Shown here piece by piece: positions 1-6,256 of a stretch of DNA of 8,867 nucleotides. Position 1 is the first letter of the stretch. Each line of letters opens with the position of its first letter. The stretch comes from a bacterium (GTDB lineage: Bacteria > UBA10199 > 2-02-FULL-44-16 > JAAZCA01). The DNA is taken from NCBI GenBank assembly GCA_041648665.1, contig JBAZOP010000108.1, forward strand, positions 1-8,867, in the 5' to 3' direction. The notes under the pieces were generated by a model, which did no database searches, was not told where the DNA came from, and saw only the letters and a program-made list of their open reading frames with translations. Position numbers and translations under genes: made by a program.

Positions 1-2
1 AC

Positions 3-1403
3 CACTTCAAGCAGATCCAGCTGACGGGCCTCAAATATCAGGAGGGCGCGCCGCCCTACATATTTGCGATAGCGGTGCAGTCCGAGCGCGCCTTCGTAAG
101 AGGGCCGAATTTCCTGCTCTCCATCGGCCGCGCAGAGAGCGAGGGTGCGGAAGAGAACTGGGATATAGATCTCAAGGCCGACCTTGATGAGGAACTGGTT
201 GCGGCCCTGCCCAACCGCGTTGCGCCGTATCAAGGCGGGGCGGCCGCCACTTTCACGGCGCTGAAGGCGTCGGACGGATCGGGCGCATCTGCGCTCGAGA
301 TCATGGGGAGCGACGGCGACTTCGGAACGCTAGACACCGGCGCGATATACGTGAGGGCCGAAGGCGCAGGCCAGAGCTCGGGCCTGATAGCGGCCATCGA
401 GATGGAGAGCGATCGCGGCGGGAAACTCTTCCTCGAGAACGCTACGAGCAAATACACCATCGAAACGAACTTGCCCAACGGGTATGTGAGCAACGCTGCC
501 TATGACGGAACCACTCTCGCCTTTGCCTCTTCGCAGAGGGGCACGCAGACAGTTCCTGAGCTTAACTTCGGCTGGAATGTCGTGGTCCAGTCGGGCATCA
601 AGATCTCAACGCGGGGAACCCTTTTCATAAGCAGGGCCTTGGGTGCGAACCAGGAGTTCACCGGATTCCCGACGTTGGTCAGCACTGACACGGATCCGAA
701 CCAGAAGAGGGGCGTGGCCGGAATCGGCCTTGCGGCCGACTCAAGCGCCGTGGCGGTGCTCTATAAGGGATATGCCGGGGGCACATGGTATCACCAGATC
801 TTCCTCTACGGGCTCAGCAAGACCGGAGACACGTTCAACTCGCCCTCGTTTTTGGCCAAGACGAATCTCCTCACGGCCACTGCGCCGGCGACCGCCAACG
901 AGGGCGCTGTGCTGAGCGTGAAGAAGAGCGGCGCGAACTATGAGGTCCTCTTCTCCACCCCCAAAAATATATACAAATGGCTCAGCTCGTCGGCCGCTCC
1001 CACGTCTCTTTATTCCAGCGACACCCTGGTCGACGCTGCCCTCGATGCATCGGGTACGGACAAGATAGCGATCGTCGCCGGCTTCAAGGCGATGGTGAAA
1101 AGCCTCTCCAGCATGAGCGCGGCAGGCGCCTCTGTTCAGATCGAGCCGAAGGAAGGGACGTCGATGACCTCGCTCTATGGCGCGGAGGTGGCGCTCTCGG
1201 GTGGAACGCTTGCGCTGGTGACGCCATACGGCGCAAAGGACACCTTCTCGGTGTTCGAGGTTTCGTCCAGCGCCCTGACCCCGGCGGCTGCCACAGACCT
1301 CTCCGATTTCCTGGACGTGAAGCTCTTCAGCTTATTCCCAGGCTATCTGCTCGCCAGCTCTCCTTCGAGCGGCATAGAGATCTTTTCGATAAGCGGGGAG
1401 TGA
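3..1403 (+). CDS. Hypothetical beta-rich, probably exported protein (5'-partial)
   Basis: The frame is open from the left edge to the TGA at 1401-1403, about 466 residues. The GTG at 75 has no ribosome-binding site and the frame reads on upstream (HFKQIQLTGLKY...), so the true start and any signal peptide lie outside the window. The visible part is rich in Gly, Ser, Ala and Thr. It has repeated short strands of the type 'GTTLAFASS', 'DSSAVAVLYKG' and 'GGTLALVTPYG', and I see no cysteine. This pattern suits a beta-propeller-like extracytoplasmic protein, but I recognise no family or catalytic motif. It converges on murU with only 9 bases between the two stop codons and no terminator between them. 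Coding status is secure from the long open frame; function is unknown. Confidence 0.75.
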   Translation, partial: HFKQIQLTGLKYQEGAPPYIFAIAVQSERAFVRGPNFLLSIGRAESEGAEENWDIDLKADLDEELVAALPNRVAPYQGGAAATFTALKASDGSGASALEIMGSDGDFGTLDTGAIYVRAEGAGQSSGLIAAIEMESDRGGKLFLENATSKYTIETNLPNGYVSNAAYDGTTLAFASSQRGTQTVPELNFGWNVVVQSGIKISTRGTLFISRALGANQEFTGFPTLVSTDTDPNQKRGVAGIGLAADSSAVAVLYKGYAGGTWYHQIFLYGLSKTGDTFNSPSFLAKTNLLTATAPATANEGAVLSVKKSGANYEVLFSTPKNIYKWLSSSAAPTSLYSSDTLVDAALDASGTDKIAIVAGFKAMVKSLSSMSAAGASVQIEPKEGTSMTSLYGAEVALSGGTLALVTPYGAKDTFSVFEVSSSALTPAAATDLSDFLDVKLFSLFPGYLLASSPSSGIEIFSISGE

Positions 1404-1412
1404 GTCGGCGGA

Positions 1413-2135
1413 TCAGTCGATCAGCAGTTTGAATTTTCCTTCAGCGATATCCCTTTTCGCCTGCTCGTAGCGCTCCGGCGTGCCCAGGTCGTTGAAGTAA
1501 CCTTCGTACGCCATGGAGTTGAGTTTGCCTTTGCGCGCCATGAGCTGCTTGAACCCGTCTTTTATGAGGCAGGCCTCCTGGCCTGCTGCCGGGAGGGCGT
1601 CGAATATCTCAGGCCCCAGGATGGAAAGTCCTGTGAAGAAGTGATCTCCCTCGCCGAATGCGCGCACGGCCCCGTCCTCCGAGATCGAAATCGGGGTGTA
1701 ATCGTCCTCCGAGGAGAGCTTCTTCACCGCGATCGTCGCCTCTGCGCCCGACTCGGTGTGGCGGCGCACGAGGTTTTTTATGTCGGCCATGATCAGTGCG
1801 TCGGCGTTGAGCGCCACGAACGGACTGCGGCCGAAGAACCTGGCTGCATTTTTGATTCCGCCGCCAGTGCCGAGGAGCGTGGCCTCCTCGGAATAGAATA
1901 TCTCCAGCCCGTATTCGGCTCCGGATCCGGCGTGATCGCGAATCAGCTGTCCCAAATGGTAGAGGTTTATCGCGACCCTCTTTATGCCCGCGGCCCTGAG
2001 GTATCGAAGCTGGTGATCTATCAGCAGCTCGCCGTCGAGGGGGAGCAGCGGCTTCGGCGTCGTGAGGGTGAGAGGCTGAAGCCTCTTGCCTAGGCCTGCG
2101 GCCAGAAGCATTGCGCTTTCGATCTGGATCGCCAT
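1413..2135 (-). CDS. murU: N-acetylmuramate-1-phosphate uridylyltransferase, MurU-type nucleotidyltransferase
   Basis: This 240-residue enzyme of the sugar-phosphate nucleotidyltransferase family is predicted to join UTP and MurNAc-1-phosphate into UDP-MurNAc in the cytoplasm, bypassing MurA/MurB in peptidoglycan recycling. Visible motifs are the nucleotide loop LAAGLGKRLQPLT (residues 11-23) with PKP at 27-29, LGTGGGI at 88-94, the metal-binding NAD at 110-112, and FNDLGTPERY at 214-223 with the second acidic residue D216. Length and motif order match MurU. Sequence alone cannot separate MurU from mannose-1-phosphate guanylyltransferase or HddC-like enzymes; the adjacent amgK decides the call. 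The ATG at 2133-2135 has a GGAG ribosome-binding site inside the end of amgK and follows the amgK stop by one base, so translation is probably coupled. It is the last gene of the operon. Confidence 0.82.
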   Translation of the reverse strand: MAIQIESAMLLAAGLGKRLQPLTLTTPKPLLPLDGELLIDHQLRYLRAAGIKRVAINLYHLGQLIRDHAGSGAEYGLEIFYSEEATLLGTGGGIKNAARFFGRSPFVALNADALIMADIKNLVRRHTESGAEATIAVKKLSSEDDYTPISISEDGAVRAFGEGDHFFTGLSILGPEIFDALPAAGQEACLIKDGFKQLMARKGKLNSMAYEGYFNDLGTPERYEQAKRDIAEGKFKLLID

Positions 2136-2136
2136 C

Positions 2137-3171
2137 TTAACTCCAATCGGGCAGATACTTTTCGATCAGGTCTTTGAGCCCGGCGTATTCGGGCAGTCTC
2201 TCCAGGGCTGAGCGCACGTAGCCGAGCGATGTCGGGATGTACTTCAGAAAATCCGGATTTTTCTTCACCCGATCGATGTACACGAACCTGCCTGCGTCCT
2301 TGAGTTTGCGCTGCACGGTCACGAGGTCGAACTCGCCCCTGACCGCCGATGGGTCCCTGCCCGCCTCTGCGGCATAGGCGCGCAACAGATGGTCGACCGT
2401 GGAATCCGCTAGATTCACGTACGAGTCGCGCGTGAGCGCCACCAGGTCGTAGACCCTTGGCCCCGTCAGCGCGTCCTGGAAGTCGATGAGATAGAGGGCC
2501 TTGCCCCTTATGATGAGGTTGCGGCTCTGAAAATCGCGGTGCGTGAATCCATACGGCATGGCCTCGATGGCGGCGCTGATCTTTCGCGTCTCGCGCTCGA
2601 AGGTTTCCCTGTCGTCGGTCTCCATCTCTTTCCCTTGCCTGGCCTCGACGCAATACTCGCGGAAGTGGTCGAACTCCCAGTTGAGCAGCGTCGCGTCGAA
2701 GGATCGGGCGAGCGCGATGCACGTCCTTGGCCCGCTGTCAGCGGTGCGGCGCTGCATGGTGATCAGCAGCTCCAGGGCCCTGGCGTACCACTCCAGCCTC
2801 ACATCTTCGCCTGCGGACTCGACCCTCTTCGCCATGATCTCGTCGCCCAGATCCTCGAGTATCATCAGCCGGTCCGCCTGGCTGTAGTGGTGGATCGCCG
2901 GGACCGGCAGGCCGAGGCCGGAGAGGAATCTTGCGACGTTTATGAACGGGAGCTCTTCGTGCGCGCCCTTGAAATTGGTTATCTCCTCGGAGGCCGACGA
3001 GCGGCCCTCGGGCATCTGCATCACTATGAAGGTGGCGCCGTCAGCCATCGCGGCGCGGTAATAGGTGCGGTATGAAGCGTCGCCGTGGAGCTTCGTGATC
3101 TCGCTCACCCTGGAGCGGCATCCGGTCTCTTCTGAGATCAATTTCTCTACGGTTTTTTTCATGTCGCTCAT
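2137..3171 (-). CDS. amgK: N-acetylmuramate/N-acetylglucosamine anomeric kinase AmgK
   Basis: This 344-residue kinase of the aminoglycoside-phosphotransferase fold (COG3178 type) is predicted to phosphorylate MurNAc, and usually GlcNAc, at the anomeric position, supplying MurU. It shows GDASYRTYYR at residues 30-39, typical of AmgK, then ILEDLGD at 104-110, LNWEFDHFREY at 163-173, the catalytic loop HRDFQSRN at 211-218 and the metal-binding IDFQDA at 229-234 (D230). No key residue is missing and the length is usual. The ATG at 3169-3171 overlaps the TGA of the upstream lipoprotein gene as ATGA, indicating coupling; a second ATG three codons later is an alternative start. The amgK-murU order matches the Pseudomonas recycling pair. 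A general COG3178 phosphotransferase is the fallback call. Confidence 0.85.
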   Translation of the reverse strand: MSDMKKTVEKLISEETGCRSRVSEITKLHGDASYRTYYRAAMADGATFIVMQMPEGRSSASEEITNFKGAHEELPFINVARFLSGLGLPVPAIHHYSQADRLMILEDLGDEIMAKRVESAGEDVRLEWYARALELLITMQRRTADSGPRTCIALARSFDATLLNWEFDHFREYCVEARQGKEMETDDRETFERETRKISAAIEAMPYGFTHRDFQSRNLIIRGKALYLIDFQDALTGPRVYDLVALTRDSYVNLADSTVDHLLRAYAAEAGRDPSAVRGEFDLVTVQRKLKDAGRFVYIDRVKKNPDFLKYIPTSLGYVRSALERLPEYAGLKDLIEKYLPDWS

Positions 3172-3548
3172 GGGATCACCGTGAAACTCACGTCGACGTT
3201 GCTCGAGTTGCCGTCGACCTGGACGTATATGGGGCCTTCGCCGAGCGCCGCATCCGCCGGCACTGTGAAGGTTATGGCCTCGATCTCGCTTGCGGTCGGA
3301 TTGTCCAGAAGCCTGTAACTCGTGGCGCTGGTGGCGGCTCCTCCTACGACGACTATGTCCTCAGGATAGGCTATTGAAAATCCCAATCCGAATATCGATA
3401 TCTCGTCGCCCACGCTTCCTGCGCTGGGATCGACTCTGGAGACTATGGGCGGGGAATTTGTGGGCACGTTGGGGTTATAATCGGAGCTGGTGCCGCCGCA
3501 CGAGGCCGCAAGCATGATCAAAGCCGCTATCGCAGAGATCGCTCTCAT
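3168..3548 (-). CDS. Small lipoprotein with a single IPT/TIG domain
   Basis: The 126-residue product starts with MR, has a hydrophobic stretch at residues 4-15, and a lipobox ending at C17 (LAASCGG), so it should be lipidated and held in the outer or inner membrane. After a Pro/Asn/Ser-rich linker, residues 33-124 form one immunoglobulin-like IPT/TIG domain. It has the typical PPIVSRVDPSAGSVGDEISI opening, GLGF at 54-57, a VVVGG strand near 66-70, a VPADA turn and a final strand. Such domains usually mediate binding at the cell surface; no enzymatic motif is present. The ATG at 3546-3548 has only a weak ribosome-binding site but gives a proper signal peptide. It sits 44 bases after the upstream gene and overlaps amgK by 4 bases. 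Its role in the operon is unknown. Confidence 0.82.
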   Translation of the reverse strand: MRAISAIAALIMLAASCGGTSSDYNPNVPTNSPPIVSRVDPSAGSVGDEISIFGLGFSIAYPEDIVVVGGAATSATSYRLLDNPTASEIEAITFTVPADAALGEGPIYVQVDGNSSNVDVSFTVIP

Positions 3549-3592
3549 CCAGGACCGGGTTATTAGTTTAAGAAATCGGGATTCGCAAGGCC

Positions 3593-4171
3593 TTAATCTT
3601 CGGGGAGCTTTATGCCCGCCTCGCGCAGCTGCTCGGCGAGCTTTTCGTCCCCGCTCTCAAGCCATCTCCTGTAGATGCTGAGTATCTGGCTGTCTGAGCC
3701 GGTCTTGTTCCATGGCGCGATCCTGGAGAGGACCTCGGCCAGCGATGCGAACTTTATCGCGAGCTCGGTGTAAACTTCGGCGAAGAGCGGGTCGCAAACC
3801 ACGATCCCGGAGAGGGTCTCATAGGCGGCGCTCCCGATGGTGACGTAGTAGGAGTGGTCGACGATGCTCTTTCTGATGCTCTCTGAGAAGAGGCCGAGCG
3901 CGAGAAGGGTCGTGTCCCCGATGTCCCTCAGCGCCCTGGCCTTCTCCGGCGCGTCTGCCGCCATCGCCTCTATGAGCCTGAGGCCCACCGGTTCCTCCAG
4001 ATCCGCTATCTCGCCTGCGCGGCTGGCTGCGCCATAGTCGGTGAGGAGGTTGAAGAGGTAGAACTCGACCGGCTCGCTTATCTTCACTGCCTCAGCCAGC
4101 ATTGCGCGCTTGAGCTGTTCGCGCATGACCTCCTTGAACCTGGAGCCGTGTATGATCCCCTGATTTTTCAT
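3593..4171 (-). CDS. Conserved helical protein of unknown function (192 residues)
   Basis: I start this at the ATG at 4169-4171 because a GAGG ribosome-binding site lies 3 bases before it; the GTG at 4178-4180 would overlap that site. The predicted protein is almost entirely alpha-helical, has no signal peptide or membrane segment and one cysteine, so it is probably cytoplasmic. The pattern SEPVEFYLFNLL near residues 31-42, then RDIGDTTLLALGLFSESIRKSIVDHSYYVTIGSAAYETLS in the middle, and IYRRWLESGDEKLAEQLREAG near the end, resembles from memory a conserved family annotated only as hypothetical in Deltaproteobacteria and Myxococcota. That resemblance is recollection, not a search. It lies between the membrane-protein gene (48 bases upstream) and the lipoprotein gene (44 bases downstream) and is probably co-transcribed. 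I cannot assign a function. Confidence 0.82.
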   Translation of the reverse strand: MKNQGIIHGSRFKEVMREQLKRAMLAEAVKISEPVEFYLFNLLTDYGAASRAGEIADLEEPVGLRLIEAMAADAPEKARALRDIGDTTLLALGLFSESIRKSIVDHSYYVTIGSAAYETLSGIVVCDPLFAEVYTELAIKFASLAEVLSRIAPWNKTGSDSQILSIYRRWLESGDEKLAEQLREAGIKLPED

Positions 4172-4219
4172 GATCCTCACCAGGGTCTTGGATATGCAAT
4201 TAAAGTGCCAGGAGAGGGG

Positions 4220-5251
4220 CTAATACGCGCCGCCGACCGGAGGGGCTTTGCTCTCAGCAGCCTCCTCGCTGATCTCGGGCGTGGGCTTGAACAGGTCTCG
4301 CGATACGAAGCGCATGCAGACGACGCCCGTGATCGCTTTCATCAGGTAATTGACGAACAGCCAGACGAGGCTGAAGGAAAAGAGCAGATCGCCCGCAGAG
4401 AGTTCGCCGCCCGCGATGATCGGACTCTGGATGAACGGCTTGAAGAGCTCGACGAGCGCAACGTTTGATGTCCCTAGCCCGCCGGGCGTGATCGGGAGCG
4501 ATCCGATGAAAAAGACAATCGGGATGTTGGAGATGATCTTCATGAACGGGATGTAGGCGTTGAAGGGCCATATCGCCACGTACATTCCGCACATGATGAA
4601 CGCGTGCACAGGCAGCCTGGCGATGGCCGTTCGCAGGTAATCGAGGGGTTTTGTGGTCGCAATCAGATCGATGAGGTGGTTCTTGCGCAGCCTCTTTACG
4701 AAGCCGGAGTTTGCGGAGGCATTCGCTATGACGACGAGCGCGAGCACTCCGGCGATGGCCGCTATCGTGAAGATGCGAACGAAGTGCGCGATGTTCATCC
4801 CGCCTATCTCAAAAGGCCACGTCGTGAAGAACGTGGTGACGAAGGCGAGCGCGGAGAGGATGAGCAGATCCACGACCACGATGATCCCGAAGATGCCCAG
4901 CATCTTGGAGATCGGTATCCCGTGCTTGCGGTACTGGTAGAATGCGAACGCAGCCTGTGACGCGGCGTAGTTCACCACCATCAGCAGATACGTCGCGCCG
5001 CGCGCGGGCAAAAGGTCGCGCACCTTTTCCGGGTGGCCGAAGAGCGAAAGCACGCGCGAGATCGAGAATGTGTCGATGAAGAACATGAGGACGAAGTAGC
5101 CCACCGCGATTGCGCAGAAGTACCATATATTCATGTATTTCAATGAGTTGTATATGTTCTTCGGCGGGTACTCGCGGAAGAGCCAAGCGAAGACCAAAAT
5201 CGCCATCAGCCAGGGGAACACTTTTTTGAAAAAAGCGAGCAACATCTTCAT
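4220..5251 (-). CDS. LPG-synthase-type multipass membrane protein (UPF0104/AglD2-like)
   Basis: This 343-residue integral membrane protein has about eight hydrophobic helices (roughly residues 7-25, 42-60, 86-106, 117-140, 157-178, 210-232, 237-252 and 288-312) and an acidic, Pro-rich C-terminal tail. The sequence LPITPGGLGTSNVALVEL from residue 252 is the hallmark of the lysylphosphatidylglycerol-synthase transmembrane family (PF03706). The soluble aminoacyl-transfer domain of true MprF is absent, so it is not an LPG synthase; stand-alone members are thought to handle lipids or lipid-linked sugars. I start at the ATG at 5249-5251, which has GGAG five bases upstream. The longer frame reaching TTG at 5300-5302 is excluded because that codon lies in the -35 box of the promoter. 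It is the first gene of the operon ending in amgK-murU. Confidence 0.85.
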   Translation of the reverse strand: MKMLLAFFKKVFPWLMAILVFAWLFREYPPKNIYNSLKYMNIWYFCAIAVGYFVLMFFIDTFSISRVLSLFGHPEKVRDLLPARGATYLLMVVNYAASQAAFAFYQYRKHGIPISKMLGIFGIIVVVDLLILSALAFVTTFFTTWPFEIGGMNIAHFVRIFTIAAIAGVLALVVIANASANSGFVKRLRKNHLIDLIATTKPLDYLRTAIARLPVHAFIMCGMYVAIWPFNAYIPFMKIISNIPIVFFIGSLPITPGGLGTSNVALVELFKPFIQSPIIAGGELSAGDLLFSFSLVWLFVNYLMKAITGVVCMRFVSRDLFKPTPEISEEAAESKAPPVGGAY

Positions 5252-5273
5252 GGGGGCTCCGATAAGTAGGGCG

Positions 5274-5302
5274 ACAATAGGGAAGCGCCCCTGCGCTGTC
5301 AA
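5274..5302 (-). promoter_or_regulatory. Sigma-70 promoter of the membrane protein-amgK-murU operon
   Basis: On the minus strand there is a perfect -35 TTGACA (5302-5297), a 17-base spacer and a -10 TATTGT (5279-5274, 4 of 6). Transcription should begin near 5267, giving a leader of about 16 bases that contains the GGAG ribosome-binding site. Because it overlaps the codons of the longest open frame, it also fixes the start of the first gene at 5251. Confidence 0.75.
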
Positions 5303-5318
5303 TCATGCAACAGAGCTT

Positions 5319-5377
5319 GACGGAGGCAGGGGGAAGGAGATTGCCTCCGTCACCTCAATCCCCCATCTCCTTTCCCC
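5319..5377. repeat. Overlapping inverted repeats (hairpin whose loop pairs downstream)
   Basis: A perfect 10-base inverted repeat (GACGGAGGCA at 5319-5328, TGCCTCCGTC at 5342-5351) encloses a 13-base purine-rich loop (5329-5341). That loop is complementary over its full length to 5365-5377, with one G-U pair if the plus strand is the RNA. The arrangement A-B-A'-B' is that of a pseudoknot or two competing stems. It lies between the rlmE terminator and the operon promoter, upstream of the promoter's -35. No plus-strand promoter is evident. Confidence 0.6.
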
Positions 5378-5379
5378 AT

Positions 5380-5415
5380 AAAAGCCCGTGATGCGAAAGC
5401 ATCGCGGGTTTTTTT
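5380..5415. terminator. Bidirectional rho-independent terminator after rlmE
   Basis: A 10-base-pair stem (5385-5394 with 5399-5408, one G-T pair) closes on a GAAA tetraloop. Seven T follow on the plus strand (5409-5415), and AAAA at 5380-5383 gives a shorter U tract on the minus strand. It terminates rlmE on the minus strand. The stronger U tract faces the plus strand, where no protein gene precedes it. Confidence 0.85.
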
Positions 5416-5446
5416 ATTTGATCCGATGCCACCCGCAACGTTATTT

Positions 5447-6040
5447 TTAATCTTTAAAGCCGATTGCTACGAGGTAACGCTCAGAGGAGGTTTTGCGGGT
5501 GGCTTCGGGGACGATCGTGGTCACCTTCTTGAAACGGGATTTGAGCCCTGCGATGAAGCCCGGGAACTCTTCGCCGGGAAATATCTTCACTACGAAGTTG
5601 CCGCCTTTTTTGAGAATGCGGCTGCACACGTCCAGCGCGCGCGCGGCGAGTTCATATGAGCGAAATGCGTCTGCGAATTCTATTCCTGAGATGTTGGGCG
5701 CCATGTCCGAGAGGACTGCGTCGACCTTGCCGCCCGCGAGGCGCTCTATCTCTGCTAAGTTTTCCTCGTCGTTTATGTCGCCCTTGATGAAGGCGCAGTT
5801 TTTTGGGAGCTGGATCTTGAGGGGCAAAAGGTCGATGCCGATCGCGCGCCCATTCGGCCCCAGCATCGGCGCGAGCTCCTGCAGCCAGCCGCCGGGCGCG
5901 CATCCCAAATCCGCGACCATACCGCCCTTCTTCACGAGCGCAAATCGCCTCTGGAGCTCGGCGAGCTTGTACACCGCGCGCGAGGCCTTGCCCTCGCGCT
6001 TTGCGCGCTTGTAGAAGTGGTCCTTGCGTTCATAGGCCAT
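5447..6040 (-). CDS. rlmE: 23S rRNA (uridine-2552-2'-O)-methyltransferase RlmE (FtsJ/RrmJ)
   Basis: This 197-residue enzyme is predicted to transfer a methyl group from S-adenosylmethionine to the 2'-hydroxyl of U2552 in the A-loop of 23S rRNA, a late step in large-subunit assembly. The SAM-binding motif DLGCAPGGW is at residues 44-52, and the K-D-K-E catalytic tetrad of the FtsJ family is complete as K25 (AVYKL), D112 (LSDMAPN), K152 (FVVKIF) and E187 (SSERYL). Length is close to the E. coli protein (about 209). The ATG at 6038-6040 gives the standard N terminus (ERKDHFYKRAKREG) although no ribosome-binding site precedes it. A palindrome, CTGATATCAG, lies at 6048-6057 just upstream. It is a single-gene unit, divergent from the sigma-54-driven gene and ending at the terminator near 5400. 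Confidence 0.95.
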   Translation of the reverse strand: MAYERKDHFYKRAKREGKASRAVYKLAELQRRFALVKKGGMVADLGCAPGGWLQELAPMLGPNGRAIGIDLLPLKIQLPKNCAFIKGDINDEENLAEIERLAGGKVDAVLSDMAPNISGIEFADAFRSYELAARALDVCSRILKKGGNFVVKIFPGEEFPGFIAGLKSRFKKVTTIVPEATRKTSSERYLVAIGFKD

Positions 6041-6046
6041 GGTTTT

Positions 6047-6093
6047 GCTGATATCAGTTATCTGCCTGCCAATAACAAGCTGATAGTTACTGG
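6047..6093. promoter_or_regulatory. Candidate activator sites: direct repeat and dyads in the divergent region
   Basis: GCTGATATCAGTTA (6047-6060) recurs in shortened form as GCTGATAGTTA (6079-6089), 32 bases on, about three helical turns. The first copy holds the perfect palindrome CTGATATCAG; the second lies in a dyad CCAATAAC-N9-GTTACTGG (6069-6093, 7 of 8 pairs). The distance, 140-190 bases upstream of the predicted sigma-54 start, fits enhancer-binding activator sites. They could equally control rlmE, whose start codon is only 7 bases from the first copy. Confidence 0.4.
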
Positions 6094-6209
6094 TAATGGG
6101 GTGGGGATTTGAGGCCCCGAAAGGGCGGTTTTGGGGGCTATAGACCGGCCTTGTTGCCCCACTCTCTCTTAAAACATCAATAATTACAAATGGTTATAAA
6201 AGCGGGCGA

Positions 6210-6226
6210 TGGCACGCTTACTGCAT
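6210..6226 (+). promoter_or_regulatory. Sigma-54 (RpoN) -24/-12 promoter
   Basis: TGGCACG at 6210-6216, four bases, then CTGCA at 6221-6225 matches the RpoN consensus TGGCACG-N4-TTGCA in 11 of 12 fixed positions, with the essential GG (6211-6212) and GC (6223-6224) at the correct distance. Transcription should start near 6235, about 20 bases before the ATG at 6257. I found no convincing sigma-70 promoter for the same gene. Confidence 0.75.
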
Positions 6227-6256
6227 ATATAGAGGGCGAGACCATAGGAGGATACT

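Noticed and set aside
75..77. GTG as start codon of the first gene
   Set aside because: The frame stays open to the window edge, the residues before it fit the same protein, and no ribosome-binding site precedes it.
2090..2722. A 210-codon open frame on the minus strand inside amgK
   Set aside because: It is an Arg/Gly/Pro-rich out-of-frame reading of amgK, which has all its family motifs in the real frame. Long shadow frames are expected at this GC content.
5493..6014. A 173-codon plus-strand frame opposite rlmE
   Set aside because: It is the complement of a clear RlmE and has no ribosome-binding site or recognisable motif.
6105..6150. G/C-rich stretch before the sigma-54 promoter as a terminator
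   Set aside because: Only 4-5 base stems form (for example GCCC-N5-GGGC) and the T run is short, so it is not a convincing terminator.
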